Positions 1 through 10,118 of a stretch of DNA of 64,000 bases are shown here, piece by piece. The stretch spans positions 186,001 to 250,000 of the forward strand of contig CANLDW010000002.1 of NCBI GenBank assembly GCA_947489525.1, written 5' to 3'. This DNA is from an uncultured Psychrobacter sp. (GTDB taxonomy: Bacteria; Pseudomonadota; Gammaproteobacteria; Pseudomonadales; Moraxellaceae). The notes below the pieces were generated by a model. That model ran no database searches, was not told the DNA's origin, and saw only the letters and a program-made list of their open reading frames with translations. The stretch's first letter is position 1; every line of letters begins with the position of its first letter. Made by a program: the position numbers and the translations under genes.

Positions 1-639
1 GACCTCTTGCAAGCGATCTAAGTTCTGACTCTTTAATGCCGATACCGGTACAATATCAGCAAAATCAAAGCTATCATTAAAGGTCTCGATAAGAGGTAAA
101 ATAGCGCCTTTATCCTTTAGGGTATCTGCTTTATTAATTACCAATACCACTGTTAGATCAGTATCGCCAAGCTTCTGTAACGTCAGCAGGTCGTCATCAC
201 GCCACTGATCCGAGTCCACCACAAATAGCACTAAATCAACATCCACTAGCGCTGATACCGCCGCTTTATTCATGCGCTCATTAATAGCGCGCACTTCGTT
301 ACGATGGATACCTGGGGTATCAACAAACACCGCTTGCATCTCATCATTGGACAAAATGCCATGAATACGGTGGCGCGTCGTTTGCGGTTTACGCGAGGTA
401 ATTGACAGCTTTTGTCCCAGCAAATGATTCATAAGCGTTGATTTACCAACGTTAGGACGTCCAACAATAGCAACGTAGCCTGCCTTAAAATTCGCTGGCG
501 ACTTTGGCGCACTGGATGCAAAAAAAGCGTCAATAGCGGCATTGTCTTGCTCATTAGGCAAAGCATTATTAGCGTTTGTTTGCGCACTGTTTACGTCAGC
601 TGTGTTCTGGTTGTCTAGCTTGTCTGTATTCTCTGTCAT
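1..639 (-). CDS. era: GTPase Era, C-terminus cut by window edge
   Basis: Era is an essential GTPase that binds the 3' end of 16S rRNA and assists 30S subunit maturation at the membrane/ribosome interface. Translating 639 down to 1 gives 213 uninterrupted codons. The G1 motif GRPNVGKS lies at residues 60-67, followed by a DTPG G3 motif and an NKAD G4 motif. The C-terminal KH RNA-binding domain lies beyond the left edge. The start is ATG at 639. The protein carries about 40 extra N-terminal residues before the G domain compared with E. coli Era, rich in Asn, Asp and Ala and probably disordered. It is the last visible gene of the lepA-lepB-DUF4845-rnc-era run, 175 bp after rnc. Identity is certain; the exact start is less so because an internal start would remove the odd extension. 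Confidence 0.96.
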   Translation of the reverse strand, partial: MTENTDKLDNQNTADVNSAQTNANNALPNEQDNAAIDAFFASSAPKSPANFKAGYVAIVGRPNVGKSTLMNHLLGQKLSITSRKPQTTRHRIHGILSNDEMQAVFVDTPGIHRNEVRAINERMNKAAVSALVDVDLVLFVVDSDQWRDDDLLTLQKLGDTDLTVVLVINKADTLKDKGAILPLIETFNDSFDFADIVPVSALKSQNLDRLQEV

Positions 640-814
640 ATTCTTAGCATTATCTTCATTATGTGGTAAGTCGATTATTTATACAGTGATATTATAATAG
701 TAATCTTTTAAGGGATAGAGCACTGATATTATTTGTATTTAGAGTACTGTTCTGTGTTTCAGCCAGTATTAGAAATCGATTTGCTGAGAGCTAGGCGTAT
801 TTATAGCGCATAAA

Positions 815-1612
815 CTAGGAACGCTTCTTCAAGGGACTTGATATCTTGTGCAACTGATTGATCATAAGCTCAGCTGCCTTTTGCTCAGCGATACGTCGAC
901 TCTCTCCAGACTCGGTAATGTCGGGACAGTTAGGAAGGTTCACCTGACAGCGCACGACAAAGATCTGATGGGGGGCGTTGCCGCGCGTCTCAACTAGCTC
1001 GTAGTTTGGCAAGTCGTACTGTTTGGACTGTAGCCACTCTTGCAAGCGGCTTTTAGCATCTTTAAGCGCCTTTTGATCGTTAACGTTATCGATGAGATCG
1101 CCGTACCATGCCAGCACGCATTGACGCGTAATGTCTATATCTTGACTATCAAGATATATGGCACCAATCAGCGACTCTACCGCGTCCGCTAAGATAGAAG
1201 CACGATGACGTCCGCCCCCTTTACGCTCACCTACGCCTAGTATGAGATGATTTGAGAGGTCTAGGTTTTGGGCGATAGTGACCAGCGACTCTTGACGTAC
1301 AAGCGTAGCACGCATACGAGTTAGACGTCCTTCGTTTTGATTGGGATAGCGATGGTATAACGCCTCGCCCACAATCATACCTAAGAGCGCATCACCTAAA
1401 AACTCCAAACGCTCGTAGTTTTTTTTGCTGTCATAAGAGCGGTGAGTGAGTGCAAGCTTAGGGAGTCCTAGATTATCAAAAGCATAGCCTAATTTGCGCG
1501 TCAGAACCGCTAAGCGTTGTACAAACTCTGCGCTAACAGCTGGCGTCTCAATAGCGTGGCTTTCGCTTTGAGTAGCAAGCGGCGTCTGATTGGCGTGCAA
1601 AATTGGTTTCAT
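815..1612 (-). CDS. rnc: Ribonuclease III
   Basis: Cytoplasmic endonuclease that cuts double-stranded RNA in rRNA precursors and structured mRNAs. The 265-residue protein has the RNase III signature ERLEFLGDALL at residues 67-77, with predicted metal and catalytic residues E70, D74, D143 and E146, and a C-terminal double-stranded RNA-binding domain from about residue 180. There is an N-terminal extension of roughly 25 residues before the catalytic domain compared with E. coli. It lies between the DUF4845 gene (78 bp upstream) and era, the arrangement common in gamma-proteobacteria, where RNase III can cleave its own leader; I did not identify such a cleavage hairpin here. Confidence 0.98.
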   Translation of the reverse strand: MKPILHANQTPLATQSESHAIETPAVSAEFVQRLAVLTRKLGYAFDNLGLPKLALTHRSYDSKKNYERLEFLGDALLGMIVGEALYHRYPNQNEGRLTRMRATLVRQESLVTIAQNLDLSNHLILGVGERKGGGRHRASILADAVESLIGAIYLDSQDIDITRQCVLAWYGDLIDNVNDQKALKDAKSRLQEWLQSKQYDLPNYELVETRGNAPHQIFVVRCQVNLPNCPDITESGESRRIAEQKAAELMINQLHKISSPLKKRS

Positions 1613-1689
1613 GCGTAGCTTTTGGCTATCCTTTGTCTTATCGTCAGTCGATTATGTCTGTTAATCTTAGGTTGTGCTGATATATCGTT

Positions 1690-2118
1690 TTAATCGGCAA
1701 CCACTGCTTCAATATCACCTTCGAACCGATTAACGATATCGACGTTGCCAAATAAATTATTGGTCTTTTCGTACTTTTTGTATATCGCCAACTGACCCGT
1801 TTTTTTGTCAGTGAAGCTAAATACCTCTTCGGCCCTAGTATCGTAATCCGCATTAATAGACAACTGGCGATCTACGCGTTCAACGAATTGTTTTGCAGTT
1901 TCGCCTTTATCATTTGCTTCTTTAAGCTGTGCCCCTAATGTCTTTGTCAGCTGATAATCACCAACTTGCGCAGGTACAATAGCAATCATTAATTTGACAG
2001 CAATGCCAAGAACAATAATAAATAATACGACGCTAGTCACACTAGCGCCTCGCTGCGTTGACAGCCCCGATAACGGCTGCACCCCTGATAATCGTTGCAC
2101 CCTTGATAATCGTTGCAC
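1690..2118 (-). CDS. DUF4845 family membrane protein
   Basis: A 142-residue protein with one hydrophobic segment (about residues 27-48) and a C-terminal domain typical of DUF4845 proteins, which are regularly found between lepB and rnc in gamma- and beta-proteobacteria. Its function is not established. The start is GTG at 2118, supported by an AGAGGA ribosome-binding site six bases upstream. Unusually, the first 18 residues are encoded by three copies of an 18-bp repeat, and each copy begins with GTG CAA, so alternative in-frame starts exist at 2100 and 2082. The topology is probably N-in with the domain in the periplasm, inferred from the single segment near the N-terminus. Confidence 0.85.
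   Translation of the reverse strand: MQRLSRVQRLSGVQPLSGLSTQRGASVTSVVLFIIVLGIAVKLMIAIVPAQVGDYQLTKTLGAQLKEANDKGETAKQFVERVDRQLSINADYDTRAEEVFSFTDKKTGQLAIYKKYEKTNNLFGNVDIVNRFEGDIEAVVAD
2066..2118 (-). repeat. 3 x 18-bp in-frame tandem repeat at the start of the DUF4845 gene
   Basis: Three direct copies spaced exactly 18 bp apart, each containing GATAA and ending in TGCAC on the plus strand. They encode the repeated hexapeptide pattern LSxVQR-like at the N-terminus. The two copies nearest the start codon are almost identical and the innermost one is diverged, so the copies nearest the start look like the most recent expansion. Confidence 0.85.
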
Positions 2119-2296
2119 TATAAATCCTCTTATAAACGTTTAAAAGTAACCAAAAAGTACGTGTTAACATGAAAAGGTACTTATTAAAATAATTTTATCA
2201 GAAGAAAATCAGGTTTTATTCTTTATTCGTTGTAAAACGTCAAAAAACTTAAAAACAGCTATCGCGCAACGATAGCAGATTTAGTCTGTCAATGAA

Positions 2297-3199
2297 CTAA
2301 TCAATAGCGCCATTGCGAGCAAAAGTAGGTAAGTTGATACCTGGTGGTTTGTGCATCCAGATATAAACCGCCTTACCTGCTAAGTTTTCATCAGGAACAA
2401 AGCCCCAAAAACGTCCATCAGCACTGCGATCGCGGTTATCGCCCATCACAAAGTAATGATCTTCTGGAACACGAATACGCCACTCATTACCCGCTGAGCT
2501 GACAACTTCTGGGGACTGCTGCTGCAAAAAAGGCGCGTATTGTGAGCTATTAATACCCTTTAAGTAGCGCACTAGATGCTCGTGATCGCCTTGTATCTCT
2601 TGGAAATACTCTGCTTCTTGCTCTTCTTGCTTGCTCATAGCCATAGCGCTGCTTTCGCTAAGTACTTGTCCTGGCGCTATTTGCCCTGCTGGATACAGCT
2701 GTGAAGTCAGCGTTGAATCGGGAGTAAAATCTACAGGCGTCGTCTCGACTGGTACATCGTTTATCGCTAATGTGCCATTGTTATAGCTTACCGTATCACC
2801 CGGCAGTCCGATAACGCGCTTAATATAATAGATACTTGGGTTTTCAGGATAACGAAACACAGCGACATCACCGTGCTCAGGACTGCCCGTGTCCAACACT
2901 TTACTATAAGTTAGCGGTAAGCGCACTCCATAAGCGTACTTGTTAACCGCGATAAAATCACCCGTATATAAGGTTGGTACCATAGAGGATGACGGTATAT
3001 TAAAGGGCTCAACCAAAAACGAGCGCACGATTAAAACAATGGCTAATACCGGAAAAAAGTCATATGCCCAGCGTACTGGCAAGCTCTCTTTACCCTGACC
3101 CTGAGTCTTACGCTGCTTAAGTACGAGTTTATCTAAAAGCCAAATCGCCCCTAAAATTAAGGTTAATGGCACCAAAACCAAATTAAAATCAAAGTCCAT
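2297..3199 (-). CDS. lepB: Signal peptidase I
   Basis: Inner-membrane serine protease that removes signal peptides from exported proteins. The 300-residue protein has N-terminal transmembrane segments at about residues 5-24 and 47-63. The catalytic Ser72 sits in IPSSSMVPTL and the general-base Lys127 in YYIKRVIGLPGD; the MGDNRDRS box is near the C-terminus. I prefer ATG at 3199 over an in-frame TTG at 3205 because ATG is the stronger codon and AGG lies 12 bases upstream. It sits between lepA and the DUF4845 gene on the same strand and is probably co-transcribed with lepA (113 bp gap). Confidence 0.97.
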   Translation of the reverse strand: MDFDFNLVLVPLTLILGAIWLLDKLVLKQRKTQGQGKESLPVRWAYDFFPVLAIVLIVRSFLVEPFNIPSSSMVPTLYTGDFIAVNKYAYGVRLPLTYSKVLDTGSPEHGDVAVFRYPENPSIYYIKRVIGLPGDTVSYNNGTLAINDVPVETTPVDFTPDSTLTSQLYPAGQIAPGQVLSESSAMAMSKQEEQEAEYFQEIQGDHEHLVRYLKGINSSQYAPFLQQQSPEVVSSAGNEWRIRVPEDHYFVMGDNRDRSADGRFWGFVPDENLAGKAVYIWMHKPPGINLPTFARNGAID

Positions 3200-3312
3200 A
3201 CTCAATTGCCTATTAGCGTGCAGCTTATCTCAAAGCGGTTATGCTGTAACCAACTGCGTTTACTCGGTTAAATACGTTATGTACGTTTAAAAATATGCTC
3301 AACAGCAGATAT

Positions 3313-5112
3313 TTAATTATCTGCTTGTAGCACGGCTAAAAAGGCCTCTTGTGGAATCTCTACATTACCGACTTGCTTCATGCGTTTTTTACCCGCCTTT
3401 TGCTTAGACAACAGCTTTTTCTTACGTGATACATCACCACCATAACACTTAGCTAACACGTCTTTGCGCATGGCTTTGACCGTACTACGGCCAATGATTT
3501 GGCTGCCAATCGCTGCTTGGATTGCTACATCGAACATCTGACGCGGGATCAGCTCTTTCATCTTAGTGACGAGTTGGTTACCGCGAAAACGCGCTTGGTC
3601 TTGATGGACAATCATCGCGAGTGCATCGACTTTATCGCCATTTATTAGCACATCAACTTTGACCAATTTATCGGCTTGATAGCGCTCAAAACTGTAATCT
3701 AAAGAGGCAAAGCCGCGCGAGACGGACTTTAGGCGATCAAAGAAATCCATCACCACCTCACCCATCGGAATATCAAAGATGAGCTGGACTTGCTTGCCCA
3801 TAAAACGCATATCGACTTGCACGCCGCGGCGCTCAATACATAGGGTCATGACGTTGCCTAAATAATCTTGTGGCACAAGAATCTGACAGCGCGCAATCGG
3901 CTCACGAAACTCTTCGATATTGTTCGGTTCAGGTAGACGTGAGGGGTTATCAACGTAAATAATATCACCGTTTTTTTTCTCAATCTCATAGATTACCGAC
4001 GGCGCGGTTGTAATAAGATCTAAGTCGTACTCGCGCTCAAGCCGCTCTTGGATGATCTCCATGTGCAGCATGCCCAAAAACCCGCAGCGAAAGCCAAAGC
4101 CTAAGGCATCAGAGGTATCAGGCTCAAAGAACAAGGAAGCATCGTTGATTTGTAGTTTTTGCAGAGCTTCACGAAACTTCTCAAAGTCGTTTGAGTCAAC
4201 AGGGAACATACCAGCATAGACCTGCGGCGTAATCTGTTTAAAGCCTGGAATGCGCTTGACATCAGGAGTGCTCGCATGAGTGATCGTATCGCCAACAGGC
4301 GCACCCGCGATGTCTTTAATACCGGCGATAATAAAACCAACCTCACCCGCTTCTAAAATACCTGTATCTAAAGGTTTGGGCGTAAAGACCCCAATGGAGC
4401 TGACTGGATGCGCTTCTTTGGTAGATAAGATGTAGATCTTATCGCCCTTTTTAACTGTACCTTCGCGTACACGTACCAAAGACACCACGCCTAAATAGCT
4501 ATCGAACCAAGAATCGATAATTAAGGCTTGCAGCGGCGCTTCACGATCGCCTGTTGGCGGCGGTATAAATTCGACCAAAGCTTCAAGAAGTTTATCTACA
4601 CCAAGACCCGACTTAGCAGAGACACGCGGCGCATCAATTGCCTCAATGCCGATAATATCTTCGATCTCTTGAATAACGCGCTCAGGTTCTACTTGCGGCA
4701 GATCAATCTTGTTCAGTACCGCCATGACTTCAAGGCCTTGATCAACTGCGGTATAACAGTTGGCAACCGACTGCGCCTCGACGCCTTGCGCGGCATCAAC
4801 AACGAGCAAAGCGCCCTCACAAGCGGCTAGTGAACGCGACACTTCATACGAAAAATCCACGTGACCTGGGGTGTCAATAAAGTTGAGCTGATAACGCTCG
4901 CCATTGGGATGATCATAAAACAAGGTTACGGACTGAGCTTTGATCGTAATGCCGCGCTCACGCTCAATGTCCATAGAATCTAGAACTTGAGCTTGCATTT
5001 CACGATCTTGTAGCGCACCGCACATCTGAATAAAACGATCAGCAAGGGTCGACTTGCCGTGATCAATGTGGGCAATGATAGAAAAGTTACGAATATTGGC
5101 TAATGCAGTCAC
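3313..5112 (-). CDS. lepA: Elongation factor 4 (LepA)
   Basis: Ribosome-associated translational GTPase that back-translocates or remodels stalled ribosomes. The sequence has the [10 protein letters not shown]-loop, a DTPGHVDF box, an NKIDLP motif and the LepA-specific C-terminal domain with the [14 protein letters not shown] motif. The open frame extends upstream to a TTG at 5151, but GTG at 5112 gives 599 residues, the usual family length, and starts directly before the conserved [11 protein letters not shown] segment. It is the first gene of the minus-strand run towards era. The region 5152-5360 upstream should hold its promoter, but I could not assign one with confidence. Confidence 0.97.
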   Translation of the reverse strand: MTALANIRNFSIIAHIDHGKSTLADRFIQMCGALQDREMQAQVLDSMDIERERGITIKAQSVTLFYDHPNGERYQLNFIDTPGHVDFSYEVSRSLAACEGALLVVDAAQGVEAQSVANCYTAVDQGLEVMAVLNKIDLPQVEPERVIQEIEDIIGIEAIDAPRVSAKSGLGVDKLLEALVEFIPPPTGDREAPLQALIIDSWFDSYLGVVSLVRVREGTVKKGDKIYILSTKEAHPVSSIGVFTPKPLDTGILEAGEVGFIIAGIKDIAGAPVGDTITHASTPDVKRIPGFKQITPQVYAGMFPVDSNDFEKFREALQKLQINDASLFFEPDTSDALGFGFRCGFLGMLHMEIIQERLEREYDLDLITTAPSVIYEIEKKNGDIIYVDNPSRLPEPNNIEEFREPIARCQILVPQDYLGNVMTLCIERRGVQVDMRFMGKQVQLIFDIPMGEVVMDFFDRLKSVSRGFASLDYSFERYQADKLVKVDVLINGDKVDALAMIVHQDQARFRGNQLVTKMKELIPRQMFDVAIQAAIGSQIIGRSTVKAMRKDVLAKCYGGDVSRKKKLLSKQKAGKKRMKQVGNVEIPQEAFLAVLQADN

Positions 5113-5362
5113 AAAGCGCCTACTAAATAAAGGTGATTGGGTCGTTATCAAGGGTTACAAAATCGCATTAATAGCACTTACTGCAACGTATTGATACGTG
5201 CAGGTATTCTAGCAGTTTTTGGCTCTAAAGTAAGGCGATTTTATTTGACAAGATTTGCGTGGTACACAAAGCGGATTTGGTTTACTCAGAATCGATGTCA
5301 TAAAACTAAGTAAAGACTATCTCATATTAGGCAAGTTGGCAGTAGACAGGTAGAATTTTAGA

Positions 5363-5390
5363 CAAAAAAAACCAATCGCATAGGATTGGT
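5363..5390 (-). terminator. Rho-independent terminator of tRNA-Met
   Basis: On the minus strand a seven-pair stem (ACCAATC/GATTGGT) with a six-base loop is followed directly by seven or more U residues. It is 32 bp past the CCA end of the tRNA gene. Confidence 0.85.
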
Positions 5391-5421
5391 ATTTTAAACT
5401 GATTGCTCAGTAATATATGTA

Positions 5422-5498
5422 TGGTGGCGATGGAGAGACTTGAACTCTCGACCTCACGATTATGAGTCGTGCGCTCTAACCAGCTGAGCTACATCGCC
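5422..5498 (-). tRNA. tRNA-Met (CAU), elongator
   Basis: A 77-nt cloverleaf read on the minus strand: acceptor stem GGCGATG/CATCGCC, D-arm GCTCAGCTGGTTAGAGC, anticodon stem CACGA/TCGTG with loop CTCATAA, giving anticodon CAT, a T-arm with GTTCAAGTC, discriminator A and an encoded CCA. Position 1 is paired with 72 (G-C), so this is the elongator and not the initiator tRNA, which normally has a 1-72 mismatch. An ATA-reading tRNA-Ile2 with a modified CAT anticodon is the only alternative; the body looks like tRNA-Met. Confidence 0.95.
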
Positions 5499-5625
5499 AT
5501 TTAAGGCTCGGTATTATGCCCAAGCGGATGACTGACGTCAACCCCTAAAGGACTTTTTCTTACTTCTAAACCTTACTTTTCTTACTTTAAAAGCGGACTG
5601 TTACTCAGCAAGCCACACTAAAAGG

Positions 5626-6002
<377 letters not shown>

Positions 6003-6070
6003 CGCGCTAGTATAGCAAAAATAATAAGATAAGATATGTCTTTTAGATATATTTGGGGCGTTTCTTAATG

Positions 6071-6793
6071 TTAAATAAAATTATTCGGTAAACAGACATC
6101 TAAACCGTTTATAGATAAAGCAGAGTTAAAAGACAAGTCTTGATTTTGTAGCTCTAGCCAGTGCACAGCTGGATAATGCTCATTAAGATAATTTTTCAAG
6201 AAGGCTTTTGTGCTGACTACAATCTGCTCATCAGTATCATGAATGTGGTTGTAGATGACACTATGGACAGTTAAGCCGCGTAAGGTTATCGCCTCCAGAC
6301 TCAATAAGGTATGATTGATACTGCCCAAACGCCCTGAGGTCACTAGTATGACCGGATAGCCTTGTTCAGCAATATAATCCAAGGTTAATAAATCCTCTGT
6401 TATCGGCACGAGTAACCCGCCCGCCCCTTCTAATAGCACCACGTCATACTGCTCTTGTAAGCGTTTGGTTGCCGTGGTAATCACAGTAGGATCAATTGTC
6501 TTGTTTTCAAGCTCTATCGCTAGGTGCGGTGAGGCGGGTTTTTGAAAGCGATAAGGACAAGTGCTAAAGTTGAGATCCAAAATTTGCAGGTCAATACCCA
6601 TTAAGCGCCGATGGGTTACAATGTCATCAGCAATACCCAGCTCACCGCTATCTGGATCGATAGTTATCCCTGTTTGTACCAGCTTTTGGGTAATCACCCT
6701 GATGCCTTGGTGCATAAGCGCCTTTGCCATCATACCCGTCGCATAAGTTTTACCAATATCGGTATCAATGCCTGAGACAAATAAAACGCTCAT
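6071..6793 (-). CDS. bioD: Dethiobiotin synthetase
   Basis: ATP-dependent enzyme that closes the ureido ring of 7,8-diaminopelargonic acid with CO2 to make dethiobiotin, the penultimate step of biotin synthesis. It has the P-loop GIDTDIGKT at residues 8-16 and the EGAGGLLVP motif. The frame is open further upstream, but ATG at 6793 has an AAGGA ribosome-binding site six bases before it and gives 240 residues, close to the usual 220-240. bioA lies 104 bp upstream on the same strand, so the product of BioA is handed to BioD. A degenerate repeat element lies between them. Confidence 0.95.
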   Translation of the reverse strand: MSVLFVSGIDTDIGKTYATGMMAKALMHQGIRVITQKLVQTGITIDPDSGELGIADDIVTHRRLMGIDLQILDLNFSTCPYRFQKPASPHLAIELENKTIDPTVITTATKRLQEQYDVVLLEGAGGLLVPITEDLLTLDYIAEQGYPVILVTSGRLGSINHTLLSLEAITLRGLTVHSVIYNHIHDTDEQIVVSTKAFLKNYLNEHYPAVHWLELQNQDLSFNSALSINGLDVCLPNNFI

Positions 6794-6815
6794 GATTATC
6801 CTTAGTAGGTCTGCA

Positions 6816-6883
6816 TAGGTCAATCAAACATAAAATGGTTATATATCCAGACGCGCTATGTCATTTTTAAAATGTATCAACTA
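6816..6883. repeat. Possible deletion derivative of the ~140-bp inverted-repeat element
   Basis: The right part, TGTCATTTTTAAAATG followed by TATCAACTA, matches the right end of the copies at 10969, 30239 and 36736. The left part (TAGGTCAATC then AAACATAAAATGG) weakly matches the inverted left end, so this looks like a copy whose centre was lost. It lies between bioA and bioD. Confidence 0.4.
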
Positions 6884-6897
6884 CATATAAAAGTAGC

Positions 6898-8196
6898 TTA
6901 TTCTGCTTTATCGAGGTAACTGGTCACTACCTTGAGTAACGCTTCACATAGGGTTGTCAGCTCAGCCTTAGTCATGACGTAAGGCGGCATGATATAAACC
7001 AATTTACCAAAGGGTCGCACCCAAATGCCGTGTTCCAATAACAAGGCTTGAAACAGCGGCATATCGACCGCCTGCTCAAGCTCTATGACCGCGACCGCAC
7101 CTAGGCAGCGCACTTCTTGCACGCCCTCTATACTCGCAGCTGGCGTTAATATTTGTGTCACTAATGTCTGCATCTCGCCTGCTCGCACCGGCATATCGTA
7201 AGACACTACCAAGTCAATAGAGGCACAAGCCACCGCGCAAGCGAGCGGATTACCCATAAAGGTTGGCCCATGCATAAGCGCAGGATACGCGCTTTGATGG
7301 ATGGTATCGGCAATATGGCGCGTACATAGCGTAGCGGCAAAGGTCATATAGCCACCCGTCAGCGCCTTACCCACAGTCATGATATCAGGGCTAATACCCG
7401 CGTGCTCACAAGCGAATAGTTTACCGCTACGCCCAAAGCCTGTAGCAATCTCATCGGCAATCAATAACACGTCGTGCTTATCGCAAAGCTCTCGCAGCAG
7501 TTGCAGATACTCTGGACTATAAAAGCGCATGCCGCCTGCGCCTTGAATAATCGGCTCAATAATAAAACCCGCTAACTGCGCGGCATGTTGAGTAAAAAAG
7601 TCAGTTAATTCATCGCGCTCGGACTGCGTTAAATGATGCTTAAAACCCAATGGCGGCGCGGCAACAAAATGCTGCATCGGTAGCTGCTTACCGTATAGAC
7701 TATGCATGCCATTGATCGGATCGCAAACGCTCATCGCGTGCCAGGTATCGCCGTAATAACCTGAGTGGGTGGAGGCAAATTGCTGCTTATTGGGGCGCTT
7801 AGCAGCGACTTGATATTGCAATGCCATCTTTAACGCAACCTCCACCGCAATACTGCCGCTATCAGCATAAAAGATCGCCTCTAAGCCTTTAGGGACGATA
7901 GCGAGGAGCTTTTTACCCAAATCAATTGCGGGCTGATGGGTGAGACCACCGAACATCACGTGCGCCATTTTACCTAATTGCTCAGTAATAGCTGCATTGA
8001 GTACTGGATGGTTATAGCCGTGGACGCTTGCCCACCACGAAGACATACCATCGATTAGCCGCGTGCCGTCTTGGGTAATAAGGTAAACGCCCTCAGCGCG
8101 ATCAATGACGATATTAGGATAAGTGGGCGGCAGGCTGGCGTAGGGATGCCAAAGGTGCTGCTGGTCAAAATCACTGGTCGGCGCAGGTGTATTCAT
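6898..8196 (-). CDS. bioA: Adenosylmethionine-8-amino-7-oxononanoate aminotransferase
   Basis: PLP enzyme that uses S-adenosylmethionine as amino donor to convert KAPA to 7,8-diaminopelargonic acid. From ATG at 8196 the protein has 432 residues, as in E. coli (429). Visible motifs are WHPYASL near the N-terminus, the substrate box MSSWWASVHGYNHP at residues 51-64, D248 in LIADEIATGFGRSGK, and the PLP lysine K277 in TVGKALTGGY. The frame extends to GTG at 8232, which would add 12 residues with no family counterpart; AGGCGG lies before the ATG. bioF, bioC and bioB are not in the window. Confidence 0.95.
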   Translation of the reverse strand: MNTPAPTSDFDQQHLWHPYASLPPTYPNIVIDRAEGVYLITQDGTRLIDGMSSWWASVHGYNHPVLNAAITEQLGKMAHVMFGGLTHQPAIDLGKKLLAIVPKGLEAIFYADSGSIAVEVALKMALQYQVAAKRPNKQQFASTHSGYYGDTWHAMSVCDPINGMHSLYGKQLPMQHFVAAPPLGFKHHLTQSERDELTDFFTQHAAQLAGFIIEPIIQGAGGMRFYSPEYLQLLRELCDKHDVLLIADEIATGFGRSGKLFACEHAGISPDIMTVGKALTGGYMTFAATLCTRHIADTIHQSAYPALMHGPTFMGNPLACAVACASIDLVVSYDMPVRAGEMQTLVTQILTPAASIEGVQEVRCLGAVAVIELEQAVDMPLFQALLLEHGIWVRPFGKLVYIMPPYVMTKAELTTLCEALLKVVTSYLDKAE

Positions 8197-8250
8197 AGCG
8201 CCGCCTGCCAAAACAGGATTGGTAAAAGACACAGATCTGATAAGGCAGTT

Positions 8251-8266
8251 TGAATATCCATATTCA
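8251..8266. promoter_or_regulatory. Perfect 16-bp palindrome upstream of bioA
   Basis: TGAATATCCATATTCA is a perfect 7-2-7 inverted repeat lying 55 bp before the bioA ATG. On the minus strand it overlaps a TATAGT that could serve as a -10 box. This is the geometry of a repressor operator, but the sequence is not a match to the E. coli BirA operator or to a standard ArgR box spacing. Regulator unknown. Confidence 0.35.
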
Positions 8267-8327
8267 CTATAAAATTCCAGTTAACTATTCTAGATTGTTC
8301 GTTTAAGATACTCACCGTTTGGCGTTA

Positions 8328-8600
<273 letters not shown>

Positions 8601-8616
8601 TTATATCCGTCGGCCT

Positions 8617-9147
<531 letters not shown>

Positions 9148-9255
9148 CTAGTCGTTAATAATAGGGTGTATGCTAGCAAATTTTGCTTGAACTTGACACT
9201 CATCAATGCATGATACATTTGTCCTAAGCATCAGCTTACCTTTCAAAGTCGGTTT

Positions 9256-9264
9256 TGCTACAAT
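9256..9264 (+). promoter_or_regulatory. Candidate extended -10 promoter for smpB
   Basis: TGCTACAAT is an extended -10 element (TGn-TACAAT) 75 bp before the smpB ATG. No good -35 is visible at the right distance, which is acceptable for an extended -10 promoter. A TTGACA at 9193-9198 belongs, if anything, to a second start further upstream. Confidence 0.4.
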
Positions 9265-9339
9265 AGGCGGTTCGACTCATCAGCCCTGTTATTTATTGCA
9301 GAGCTATGGTGAGGAATACGTCAGAAAAGGACAGACACG

Positions 9340-9816
9340 ATGTCAAAAAAATCAAGAAAACCTGACAACCAAATTGCTAGTAATAAAAAAGCGCGGCACG
9401 AGTACTTTATTGAGGAGACTTTTGAGGCAGGCTTGTCATTACAAGGCTGGGAAGTCAAAGCCATTCGCGCTGGCAAGATGTCAATTACCGAAGCTTATAT
9501 TATCTTTCGTAATGGCGAGGCGTTTTTGTTTGGCGCGCATATTCAGCCGCTACTCTCAAGCTCAACGCATATCAATCCTGATAGTACGCGTACGCGCAAG
9601 CTGCTGCTCAATCGCCGCGAGATCGACAAGCTTTACGGTGCGGTCAATCAAAAGGGCTATGCCTGCGTGCCGTTGTCTTGCTACTGGAAACGCTCCATGG
9701 TCAAGTGCCAAATCGCTCTAGCCGTCGGTAAAAAGCTACATGATAAGCGCAAAACCATCAAAGAGCGCGATTGGGAGCGCGATAAGCAGCGCGGCTTTAA
9801 ACAGCACTTGGATTAG
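9340..9816 (+). CDS. smpB: SsrA (tmRNA)-binding protein
   Basis: Binds tmRNA and brings it to stalled ribosomes for trans-translation. The 158-residue protein starts with a lysine-rich tail, continues with the conserved [17 protein letters not shown] and [11 protein letters not shown] segments, and ends in the basic C-terminal tail ([15 protein letters not shown]) that enters the mRNA channel. The ATG at 9340 follows AAAGGACAGACACG. The gene is monocistronic and followed by a clear terminator. The tmRNA gene itself is not in the window. Confidence 0.98.
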   Translation: MSKKSRKPDNQIASNKKARHEYFIEETFEAGLSLQGWEVKAIRAGKMSITEAYIIFRNGEAFLFGAHIQPLLSSSTHINPDSTRTRKLLLNRREIDKLYGAVNQKGYACVPLSCYWKRSMVKCQIALAVGKKLHDKRKTIKERDWERDKQRGFKQHLD

Positions 9817-9856
9817 ATTAGTCGTAAAAACTCTTACATTAATCTCTTATCAAAAA

Positions 9857-9892
9857 GGACGACTTAGCTAAGCTTGAGTCGTCCCTTTTTTT
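9857..9892 (+). terminator. Rho-independent terminator of smpB
   Basis: Eight-pair stem GGACGACT/AGTCGTCC with a 12-base loop, followed by C and seven Ts, 40 bp after the smpB stop. A-rich sequence precedes the stem, so weak activity on the other strand is possible. Confidence 0.9.
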
Positions 9893-10118
9893 ATGGTGTA
9901 GATGTTGTGATATAGAGGGCATATCGTGTAGAGATTTTTGAGTAGTATCTAGCGTATTAACATCAGTTTTTATCAGCATTAATTAATAGTAGCTATCTTA
10001 AAAGTAAACAAGGTAATATATTGGTAAATGTTCAGTAACATATGATGGCGGACGTGATACTGCGTTGTCTAGCACTTGGCATTTTATTTTATACCATCAC
10101 AGACAAGGAAGCTCTAGC

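Noticed and set aside
9206..9721. 171-codon plus-strand frame overlapping smpB
   Set aside because: It overlaps smpB in another frame and has no family features; shadow of smpB.
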